Assembly: GCA_040752295.1 (NCBI GenBank)
Contig: JBFMFE010000274.1
Location: forward strand, 1 to 6,129
DNA from: JBFMFE01 sp040752295
GTDB taxonomy: Bacteria > UBP15 > UBA6099 > JBFMBQ01
Length of the DNA: 6,129 nucleotides
Reading direction: 5' to 3'
Translations under genes and position numbers: made by a program
The notes under the pieces: generated by a model
The model's database searches: none
What the model was told of the DNA's origin: nothing
What the model saw: only the letters and a program-made list of their open reading frames with translations
In this document: positions 1 through 5,113 of the stretch, one piece after another
Position numbering within the stretch: position 1 is the stretch's first letter
Layout of the letters: the number at the start of each line of letters is the position of its first letter

Positions 1-8
1 CCTTGTTT

Positions 9-50
9 CCCGCGCTCCGCGCGGGAGTGAAGGCGGCGATGACTCGCCGC
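9..50. repeat. two GC-rich hairpins in tandem
   Basis: Two inverted repeats lie side by side. The first pairs CCCGCG (9-14) with CGCGGG (20-25) around a 5-nt loop. The second pairs GCGGCGA (33-39) with TCGCCGC (44-50) around a TGAC loop. Neither is followed by a T-run, so a simple intrinsic terminator is unlikely. With the palindrome at 59-80 they form a three-hairpin cluster, as REP- or MITE-like intergenic repeats often do. The stems are read directly from the sequence; the repeat-family idea is inference. Confidence 0.5.
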
Positions 51-58
51 AGTCCAAG

Positions 59-80
59 GCCTGCCTGCCGGCAGGCAGGC
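59..80. repeat. perfect 22-nt palindrome
   Basis: GCCTGCCTGCC (59-69) is followed immediately by its exact reverse complement (70-80), giving a palindrome with no spacer. Each arm also contains a direct repeat of GCCT. Such self-complementary GC-rich elements are often dispersed, multi-copy repeats in bacterial genomes. This one lies just upstream of a glycosyltransferase gene that has lost its N-terminal half, so it may mark an insertion point or an assembly breakpoint. Only one copy is present in this window. Confidence 0.7.
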
Positions 81-110
81 GGATGACGTCGCAATCCATC
101 GTGACGAAGA

Positions 111-1808
111 ATGTGCGAAAGTTCACACAGTCAGACCACGCTGATAAAGTTGATTGAAATGTGCGACGCCCTCCAGACGCCCGCGGTGGAGCTTGGAGAG
201 CGGTTCTCCGAGTTCAACGGAAGGTACGAGGTGTTTCCGAACCAGATGGAGTCCGTACCCGTGATGCCGGAGCGGGCCGACTCGCCGGTGGTGGTGGGTT
301 GGGGCGGGTCGTCGGGGCATTACGAGGACGTGCTTGAGGTCGCGCCTGCGCTGGCGGAGTGGGTGACCCGCGTGGAAGGGGTGCGCCTTGCGCTGATGGG
401 GGACAGGTTCATTTACGATCTTTTTTCCGGGGTGCCCGAGGGAAAGAAGTTTTACGTGCCGCCCGGGTCGCTTCAGGATTATTTTAACTTTCTCGAGAGC
501 ATACATATAGGCATAATTCCTTTGAAAGAGGACAATTTTAATCTTTGCCGTTCGGACGTGAAGTTCATCGAGTACGCATCGAGGGGGGTTGCGCCGGTCT
601 GTTCGGATGTGAGGACGTATAACCGGGTTGTGAAACATGAGAGCAACGGGTTATTGTTCGGAAACCCGAAAGAACTGATCGGGATATTAGACTGTCTTTT
701 GGAAAAACCGGAAATAATGAAAAGGACGATGAGAAACGCCTATAGGTATGTTTTGGAAAACAGAATTGAGGAAGACCATGCCGGCAGGAGAGCCGATTTC
801 TACAGCAGCCTTCTCAAACGCGAGCCGGATGGAAAAAACCCGGCGGCGGACTGGATTCAGGGTTTGCCGGGGGCGGTGACCTTGCCTGAAAGCAGGCACT
901 GCTTTCTTACCCTCACGGAAGGAGAGCTTTTTCTATATAGAGGGATGACAAAGCAGTTCCGGGAGAGCCGCCCGGACGAAGCCGTGAAGTTTTACAAGGA
1001 AGCGGCGCGGGTGTTTCCCGATTTCCATTTCCCGCACTACTGCATGTCCGTGGCGTTGAAGGAAACGAGTCCCGATGAGGCTTTGAAGAAGTGCAGGAAG
1101 GCGCTTTCGCTGGAAAGGGATTCCTGCTCGGCAGCCCACATGATGACCCTGCTGTACGCGGCGAAGGGTGAAACGGACAGGGCGCTTCGGGAGGCTGAGC
1201 GATGCGTCGAGCGTTTTCCCTTTTTCCCGCCGGGGTGGGTTTTGCGGGCGTCGCTGCTGGAGGGCGCCGGCAGGATGGAGGAGGGAATTGATGTGTGCCG
1301 CGGGGCGCTCGAGGAGGAGGCTTACAATTTCCCAGCCGCCTGTTCGCTGATATCGCTGCTGATGAAGGCAGGGAGAGAGGTTGAAGCGGGAGAGGTTTTT
1401 CAGAGTTGTTTCAGGCGTTACGGGCGTATTCCCCCGGCGCTTGTTCTGCTGGGAACGGTAATGCTGATTCACGGGAGGCTGGAAGAGGCGTCGGAGTGTT
1501 TCCTTGCGGCGGCGGGGAACTTTCCCGTTTCCGTCGAGACCGTGGATTTGATTGTCAGGACAAGTACCGTGTATCGCAGAAGGGGGGAGGAGGGGAAGGC
1601 GCTGGAGTTTCTGGAGCGGGCGGTGGAGCAGGCGCCCGGCAGCGTCGAGTTGAACTACCGGACCGCGAGGTTGAAGGAGAAATCGGGTGACAGGGAGGGT
1701 GCGATCAGGTTGTGGGAGCGGATTTTAGCGATGCCCTGGGCGTCGGATTATCATCCGCTCGCCGGAAACAGGCTTGCTTTTTTAAGGAGGGACGGCGGCG
1801 GCTCGTGA
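111..1808 (+). CDS. glycosyltransferase (GT4-like C-terminal half) fused to TPR repeats, N-terminally incomplete
   Basis: Residues about 15-240 resemble the C-terminal nucleotide-sugar-binding half of GT4-type (GT-B fold) glycosyltransferases. They show IEMCDALQTPAVELGERF (a linker often seen as CDA-STP-LAERF), GWGGSSGHYEDV (63-74), and SDVKFIEYASRGVAPVCSDV (148-167), where E154 fits the second Glu of the EX7E region; the first Glu is not evident. Residues about 280-560 are helical TPR units (for example PDEALKKCRKALSLE and EEGKALEFLERAVEQAPG), perhaps seven or eight. The likely role is transfer of a sugar to a surface glycan or protein, with the TPR part binding a partner; the substrate is unknown. 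The start is doubtful: there is no good ribosome binding site, in-frame stops lie at 84-86 and 102-104, and the N-terminal GT domain is absent, so this is probably the 3' part of a broken or frameshifted gene. AT-rich patches at about 478-560 and 640-775 contrast with the GC-rich TPR half. Confidence 0.8.
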   Translation: MCESSHSQTTLIKLIEMCDALQTPAVELGERFSEFNGRYEVFPNQMESVPVMPERADSPVVVGWGGSSGHYEDVLEVAPALAEWVTRVEGVRLALMGDRFIYDLFSGVPEGKKFYVPPGSLQDYFNFLESIHIGIIPLKEDNFNLCRSDVKFIEYASRGVAPVCSDVRTYNRVVKHESNGLLFGNPKELIGILDCLLEKPEIMKRTMRNAYRYVLENRIEEDHAGRRADFYSSLLKREPDGKNPAADWIQGLPGAVTLPESRHCFLTLTEGELFLYRGMTKQFRESRPDEAVKFYKEAARVFPDFHFPHYCMSVALKETSPDEALKKCRKALSLERDSCSAAHMMTLLYAAKGETDRALREAERCVERFPFFPPGWVLRASLLEGAGRMEEGIDVCRGALEEEAYNFPAACSLISLLMKAGREVEAGEVFQSCFRRYGRIPPALVLLGTVMLIHGRLEEASECFLAAAGNFPVSVETVDLIVRTSTVYRRRGEEGKALEFLERAVEQAPGSVELNYRTARLKEKSGDREGAIRLWERILAMPWASDYHPLAGNRLAFLRRDGGGS

Positions 1809-1836
1809 AGATAGCGCCGGCTCGCCGCCTGTTTTT
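1794..1836 (+). terminator. possible intrinsic terminator of the glycosyltransferase/TPR gene
   Basis: GGCGGCG (1794-1800), overlapping the last codons, can pair with CGCCGCC (1823-1829). A TTTTT run follows at 1832-1836. The 22-nt loop is long and only partly able to pair internally, so the structure is plausible but not strong. It sits at the expected place, straddling the stop codon. Confidence 0.35.
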
Positions 1837-1909
1837 GCCGATCGTCTGCCGGACGGCGGTGGCGAGAGGCGCCGTGTCGTTCATAGAGGTTGGGAAAGAC
1901 GGTGCGGGG

Positions 1910-2107
1910 TCATTTTCCGCCCATGATGCGGGCGAAGTGAGCGAAGGAGCGGTCGTAGGTTTTTTCCGCCTGCGCCGGGAACGCGCACCCCGGCAGTTCG
2001 TTGTTCTTCAGGTGATATGATATGCAGTCGCAGCAGATTCCTTTTCTGTTGCACGGTTCGTAAGTGCACGTACATTTTTTGAGGTTGGTTTTCTGGTTGC
2101 ATTCCAT
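1910..2107 (-). CDS. small cysteine-rich protein, DUF6485-like
   Basis: This 65-residue protein carries eight cysteines at 3, 12, 14, 19, 25, 26, 28 and 41, in the pattern C-x8-CxC-x4-C-x5-CCxC-x12-C. The sequence CTCTYEPCNRKGICCDCISY followed by ELPGCAFP and AEKTYDRS matches what I remember of the DUF6485 family, short cysteine-rich proteins of unknown function that are nearly all motif. The cysteines suggest zinc or iron-sulfur binding, which is inference. The start is supported by GGAGG at 2118-2122, ten bases before the ATG. It lies 63 bases downstream of the zinc-ribbon gene on the same strand and has no obvious promoter of its own, so co-transcription is likely. It appears intact. Confidence 0.88.
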   Translation of the reverse strand: MECNQKTNLKKCTCTYEPCNRKGICCDCISYHLKNNELPGCAFPAQAEKTYDRSFAHFARIMGGK

Positions 2108-2170
2108 TCGTTTGACGCCTCCGTTCCCGGTTGTCGGATGATGAGTGGGACTGCCGCTTCGGCGCAGGGG

Positions 2171-2668
2171 TCAGTTGCTCGGGTCGCCCGAAAGTGGCAT
2201 GAAGAACCCGCTGAAGGGGACGCCCCGGCTTAATTCGTTGATGAGCTTTTTCTGCTTCGCCTCGAACAGTTTGTGGTCGAGGGAGTTTTCCTTCAATCCG
2301 AGTTTGTTCACTATGGCGTCCAGTCCTTCTCCCTGCACGACTTCGATGCCGTTGCGTTCCGCGAGATTGTGCAGGTCTTCCTCTACGCGTCCGGCGTTTT
2401 CTCCGCTGACGGTGAATCCTACCGATACGATGCCTTTGCGGTGGCGGGAGGCGTAGGGGACGAAGCGCAGGGGGAGGTTCGAGTGGGAGCGGGGCGGTGC
2501 GAAGATGCTGTGTCCGAAGAAGCGTGTTACGTAATCGTTCCTTTTGCACCGCGGGCAGGTGGGCATGGGCGCCTGCTCGGCTTCCCTGTAGTTGTTGTAA
2601 ACGCGCTCGAAGGTGCGGCTTTCGAGGTCGCCCCTGCAGCGGTTGCACACGTAAACGTGGAGTATCAT
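2171..2668 (-). CDS. zinc-ribbon protein of unknown function
   Basis: The protein has 165 residues from the chosen start. The N-terminus (MILHVYVCNRCRGDLE) begins a four-cysteine zinc ribbon, C8-x2-C11 and C38-x2-C41 (CPRC). The rest (about 75-165) is soluble, with a GFTVSGEN-containing segment, then a charged region with helical character, ending in GFFMPLSGDPSN. I do not recognise the C-terminal part. There is no signal peptide or membrane segment, so it is probably cytoplasmic. An earlier in-frame ATG at 2690-2692 would add eight residues (MSTEARAE), but it overlaps a perfect TATAAT box at 2691-2696, so a transcript from that promoter would start at about 2684 and exclude it. GAGG at 2680-2683 lies 11 bases before the chosen ATG. 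If another promoter is used, the gene runs to 2692. It is divergent from the triple-zinc-ribbon gene and upstream of the DUF6485-like gene. Confidence 0.8.
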   Translation of the reverse strand: MILHVYVCNRCRGDLESRTFERVYNNYREAEQAPMPTCPRCKRNDYVTRFFGHSIFAPPRSHSNLPLRFVPYASRHRKGIVSVGFTVSGENAGRVEEDLHNLAERNGIEVVQGEGLDAIVNKLGLKENSLDHKLFEAKQKKLINELSRGVPFSGFFMPLSGDPSN

Positions 2669-2690
2669 CTCAGCCCGCGCCTCGGTGCTC

Positions 2691-2720
2691 ATTATAACGC
2701 GTAAGACGGTCGTTTGTACA
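2691..2720 (-). promoter_or_regulatory. promoter of the zinc-ribbon/DUF6485-like pair
   Basis: On the minus strand the -10 box is TATAAT (plus-strand 2691-2696, 6 of 6 to the sigma-70 consensus). TGTACA at 2715-2720 is a weak -35 (4 of 6) with an 18-bp spacer. Transcription should begin near 2684, just before the GAGG at 2680-2683, leaving a leader of about 16 nt before the ATG at 2668. The hexamer TGTACA is its own reverse complement and can serve the divergent promoter too. Confidence 0.55.
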
Positions 2721-2743
2721 GGGCGGGCGAAAATGGGAATAAT
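2715..2743 (+). promoter_or_regulatory. divergent promoter of the triple-zinc-ribbon gene
   Basis: TGTACA (2715-2720, 4 of 6 to the -35 consensus) and AATAAT (2738-2743, 5 of 6 to the -10 consensus) are separated by the optimal 17 bp. The predicted start at about 2750 lies just before the GGAAG ribosome binding site (2754-2758) and 18 nt before the ATG at 2768. The same TGTACA is correctly placed for the minus-strand promoter. The site is predicted from consensus matches only. Confidence 0.4.
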
Positions 2744-2767
2744 ATTTGCGTGCGGAAGTGATGGACG

Positions 2768-3586
2768 ATGGCATCCGGCGGGTACGTTTGCAGGGAGTGC
2801 GGGCTTCGGTTCGGACGGTATTATGGAGAATGTCCGAGCTGCGGGGCGCCCGTGTCCGCGGGACCGTTCGGCGCTTTCGGAGCGCCCGGGAAGTTTTTTC
2901 CGGCGAGCGGTCCGGCGCGCGCAGCCGCCGTGATTGCTCTGGCGGCGCTTGCCGCCGGGGCGTTTTATTACGCGTTCTCCGGGATGCCCGTCCCCGTTGA
3001 GAAGGGCGTGGTTTACGTATGCAGAGTATGCGGGAGGGAATACGACCGGCGCGTCGGAAAGGAGTGGGTTCGGCGCGGAAAACACCCCCGGGGCGGCGTG
3101 GCGAGGAAAAAGGGTTTGTGTCCGATGTGCGGAGCGGAGGTCGTCGGCGTCGAGACGGGGACAAAATATTACTGCGGGACCTGCGGCAGGCTTATCGGGA
3201 AGAAAACGGCGGTGGTGAACGTGGCGCGCGCCCAGGCTCACGGGTACGAGCTGAAGAAGGACCGGACGGGGCAGTGCGAAGAATGCGAGAGGATAGAAGA
3301 GCTGTTGCGCTCGCACCCGGGATGGACGAGGGACGCGGCGAAGCTTGTGGTCAGGGGGCAGGTCGCGGTGGGGATGACCGTGGGGCAGGCGCAGGCGGCG
3401 TGGGGCGAGCCGCTCTGGGTCGAATCCGGCTCGGGTGAGGAAGGGGAGGTTGTGGAAAAGTGGGCGTACGGTGACCGTATCCTGAACATTCCAACGGGCG
3501 ACCGTTTTTTCATCGTTCACGGCGGAAAAGTGGTTTTTTACGAGGACCCCGAGGAACAGACGGCGACAACAGGCGGGGTTGATTGA
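2768..3586 (+). CDS. membrane protein with three zinc ribbons and a BamE/SmpA-like C-terminal domain
   Basis: The protein has 272 residues. Six CxxC pairs make three four-cysteine zinc ribbons: C8/C11/C22/C25, C85/C88/C118/C121 and C136/C139/C170/C173. Between the first and second is a hydrophobic alanine-rich helix (about 50-71, AAAVIALAALAAGAFYYAF), a likely single membrane anchor. Residues about 193-260 resemble the BamE/SmpA/OmlA-type fold: a GMTVGQAQAAWGEP motif, then KWAYGDR, then FFIVHGGKVVFYED. In outer-membrane lipoproteins this fold binds partner proteins; here there is no lipobox, so its role is open. With the ribbon in the cytoplasm the C-terminal part would be periplasmic, but the topology is not certain. 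The start is supported by GGAAG (2754-2758), nine bases before the ATG, and an in-frame stop at 2759-2761. It is monocistronic, divergent from a second zinc-ribbon gene and convergent with the GTPase gene. The function is unknown. Confidence 0.85.
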   Translation: MASGGYVCRECGLRFGRYYGECPSCGAPVSAGPFGAFGAPGKFFPASGPARAAAVIALAALAAGAFYYAFSGMPVPVEKGVVYVCRVCGREYDRRVGKEWVRRGKHPRGGVARKKGLCPMCGAEVVGVETGTKYYCGTCGRLIGKKTAVVNVARAQAHGYELKKDRTGQCEECERIEELLRSHPGWTRDAAKLVVRGQVAVGMTVGQAQAAWGEPLWVESGSGEEGEVVEKWAYGDRILNIPTGDRFFIVHGGKVVFYEDPEEQTATTGGVD

Positions 3587-3592
3587 TCCCGG

Positions 3593-3634
3593 CGGCGCCG
3601 GCGCGCCGACCGGCGCCGGACGGATGACGCCGTC
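3593..3634. terminator. hairpins between convergent genes, possible bidirectional terminator
   Basis: CGGCGCCGG (3593-3601) and CCGGCGCCG (3610-3618) form a 9-bp all-GC stem with an 8-nt loop. A second small stem, GACGG (3619-3623) with CCGTC (3630-3634), runs into the GTPase stop codon. Together they fill the 46-nt gap between the two convergent stop codons, the expected place for a shared terminator. No T-run follows on either strand, so termination may be inefficient or factor-assisted. Confidence 0.45.
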
Positions 3635-4616
3635 ACAGGTGCAGCTCGACGATGTCCCTGTCGCTGAGGACGTAGTCCCGCTGGACCTTCTGTCCATCGA
3701 ATTTGCCCGACCCCCAGACGCGGGCGAACGTGAGTCGCTCGGCGAAATCTTTGTGGACGAGTTCCGCCAGGTCCATGAGCGTGCTGCCGCGCGGCAGGAC
3801 GAAAGGCGCGCCGAGATCAGGCGGTCTGCCGGGTTCCTTGGAATAGACCCTGACGACTTCGAGCCGGAGAAAGATTTCTTTTTTCAGGTTTTCAAGCCCC
3901 CGCGCGGTTTGCGCCGAGACCGCCGTGCATTCGAATCTCGCTCCGAGCTCCTCTTTCACGAGTTCGAAGATGAGGTCTTCCTCTTGGGCATCGCACTTGT
4001 TGACGGTCAGGAGCGTTTTTTTCCACACCTCGGCGGGTTCCCGGACGGTTACCGGGGGAGATGAGCCGAGAATGACGTGCATTTTTCCCACGGCGGCGAC
4101 GACGTCGAGGGTCTGTCCGACCGGGTCGTTCGACGCGGCGTCGGCGACGAGGAGCGCCATGTCGGCGTTCCTGAGCATGTTGACGACGGCGGCTGGCGGG
4201 TGTCCGGTCGCGGCGACCGGTGTGTCAACGAGCTGGATCATTATGTTTTCGAAAGGCATCATTCCCGGGACGGGTCTGGTCGTGGTGAAGGGATAGGGTG
4301 CGGACTGTGTCTGTGCGCCCGTGAGTTTGTGGACGAGGAGTGATTTTCCGGAGTTTGCGGGTCCGATCACTATGACCTGACCGGCGCCGTCGCGGGGGAC
4401 GTGGAAGGCGTCTTTGCGTCGCGCGCCCCCGCGGTCTTTAGACGTTCTGAGTTTGGAGAGGCGGCTTTTTATGTCCGCCTGCATTTTTTCGGTGCCCTTG
4501 TGCCTGGGGATGAGTGCGAGCATCTCCTCGAGGGCGGCGATTTTTTCGTCGCGTGATTTCGCCGTCCTGAAGCGTTTTTCCGCTTCGAGGTATTGAGGCG
4601 TCAGATTGGCGGGCAT
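3633..4616 (-). CDS. TGS-domain GTPase of the DRG/Obg type
   Basis: The protein has 327 residues in three parts. The N-terminal helical region (1-65, beginning MPANLTPQYLEAEKRFRTAK and including PRHKGTEKMQADIKSRLSKL) is characteristic of this bacterial DRG-like family and confirms the start. The G domain has the P-loop GPANSGKS (85-92), the switch-I motif YPFTT (108-112), the G3 region LVDTPVA (129-135), the guanine-specificity motif NKCD (206-209) and SA (234-235). The C-terminal TGS domain (about 257-327) ends in LSDRDIVELHL. It should bind GTP and probably acts on ribosomes or RNA in the cytoplasm, as related DRG/Obg proteins do; the exact role is unknown. G3 lacks the usual DxxG glycine (DTPV), which I believe is normal for this subfamily. 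There is no clear Shine-Dalgarno. It follows fmdB by 92 nt; TAAAAT (4659-4664) is a possible -10 box without a convincing -35. Confidence 0.9.
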   Translation of the reverse strand: MPANLTPQYLEAEKRFRTAKSRDEKIAALEEMLALIPRHKGTEKMQADIKSRLSKLRTSKDRGGARRKDAFHVPRDGAGQVIVIGPANSGKSLLVHKLTGAQTQSAPYPFTTTRPVPGMMPFENIMIQLVDTPVAATGHPPAAVVNMLRNADMALLVADAASNDPVGQTLDVVAAVGKMHVILGSSPPVTVREPAEVWKKTLLTVNKCDAQEEDLIFELVKEELGARFECTAVSAQTARGLENLKKEIFLRLEVVRVYSKEPGRPPDLGAPFVLPRGSTLMDLAELVHKDFAERLTFARVWGSGKFDGQKVQRDYVLSDRDIVELHL

Positions 4617-4670
4617 ATCGGTCTGCGGGCGCCGCCGTTCCCGGGACGGAGGGGCAGCATTTTATGCGCT

Positions 4671-4686
4671 GTTTCCATCTGGAAAC
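4671..4686 (-). other. small hairpin between fmdB-like and GTPase genes
   Basis: GTTTCC (4671-4676) pairs with GGAAAC (4681-4686) around a 4-nt loop, 22 bases downstream of the fmdB-like stop codon on the minus strand. No T-run follows, so it is more likely a weak attenuating or RNA-processing hairpin than a true terminator. It may also be chance. It is the only clear structure in this 92-nt gap. Confidence 0.25.
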
Positions 4687-4708
4687 CGCTTACATCAGCC
4701 GGGTCCCG

Positions 4709-5017
4709 TTACAATATGAACTTCTTTTTATCTTCTTGTTCTTTCCTGCGTTTTTTCTCTTCTTCTTCTTTGAATTGTTTTTCGTAAGGGCACCCGCCGG
4801 GCGGCGGACCCTTGGGACGGTAATCGTACCGGGGGACGACCTTCACGCCGAGGTCTTCGAGCGTTACGGGGGGATTGTAGGTGAAGCCGGACACGGCGCG
4901 TTTGAACCGCACGCCTCCGCATTTCCGGCACTTTTTCACCGGCATGGGGGAACCCGGCGATTCGAGAAACTCGTGCCTCTCGCCGCATTTTCTGCATTCG
5001 TATTCGTAGACCGGCAC
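4709..5017 (-). CDS. FmdB-family zinc-ribbon protein
   Basis: The protein has 102 residues and begins with the family hallmark PVYEYECRKCGERHEF. The ribbon is C8-x2-C11 and C30-x2-C33 (CRKC), followed by RAVSGF, the usual end of the FmdB domain. After it comes a proline/glycine-rich stretch with an extra cysteine (C76) and a very lysine/glutamate-rich helical tail (79-99). FmdB proteins are small predicted regulators or accessory metal-binding proteins; their biochemical role is poorly known. The start is the GTG at 5015-5017: it gives the canonical N-terminus and has GGAGGG (5023-5028) five bases upstream. An upstream GTG at 5044 would add nine residues, but its next two codons are the TATAAT box itself. 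It lies 96 nt after the exported-protein gene and 92 nt before the GTPase gene, and may have its own promoter. Confidence 0.9.
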   Translation of the reverse strand: MPVYEYECRKCGERHEFLESPGSPMPVKKCRKCGGVRFKRAVSGFTYNPPVTLEDLGVKVVPRYDYRPKGPPPGGCPYEKQFKEEEEKKRRKEQEDKKKFIL

Positions 5018-5022
5018 GCGCG

Positions 5023-5028
5023 CCCTCC
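5023..5028 (-). promoter_or_regulatory. ribosome binding site that fixes the fmdB-like start
   Basis: The minus-strand sequence GGAGGG lies five bases before the GTG at 5015-5017. It is the strongest Shine-Dalgarno in the window and decides for this GTG over the in-frame GTG at 5042-5044. Confidence 0.75.
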
Positions 5029-5035
5029 ATCTTTT

Positions 5036-5041
5036 ATTATA
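5036..5041 (-). promoter_or_regulatory. -10 box of the fmdB-like gene
   Basis: The minus-strand sequence is TATAAT, a 6 of 6 match to the sigma-70 -10 consensus. Transcription would start near 5029, directly before the ribosome binding site, giving a leader of only about 12 nt. No convincing -35 hexamer is found 16-18 bp upstream, so the promoter may need an activator or be weak. Confidence 0.45.
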
Positions 5042-5113
5042 CACGATTGCGCCGGAAACTGGCGCGGTTTTGCGGGCGGCGGCGCGGGGATGTGTCCGGA
5101 AGCGAGGGGGGCG

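Noticed and set aside
1853..1875. ACGGCG/CGCCGT inverted repeat downstream of the DUF6485-like gene
   Set aside because: Only six base pairs with an 11-nt loop and no T-run on the minus strand; too weak to call a terminator.
1881..2648. Minus-strand open frame of 255 codons
   Set aside because: It is arginine/proline/glutamine-rich and overlaps, in another frame, both the DUF6485-like gene and the zinc-ribbon gene, which have clear cysteine motifs.
2693..3697. Long minus-strand extension of the zinc-ribbon reading frame
   Set aside because: It runs antisense through the whole triple-zinc-ribbon gene, its translation is arginine/proline-rich without domains, and a promoter lies between it and the real start.
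5049..5071. Stem GCGCC/GGCGC followed by TTTT, terminator-like on the plus strand
   Set aside because: No plus-strand gene ends there; on the minus strand, where the genes are, the T-run is on the wrong side.
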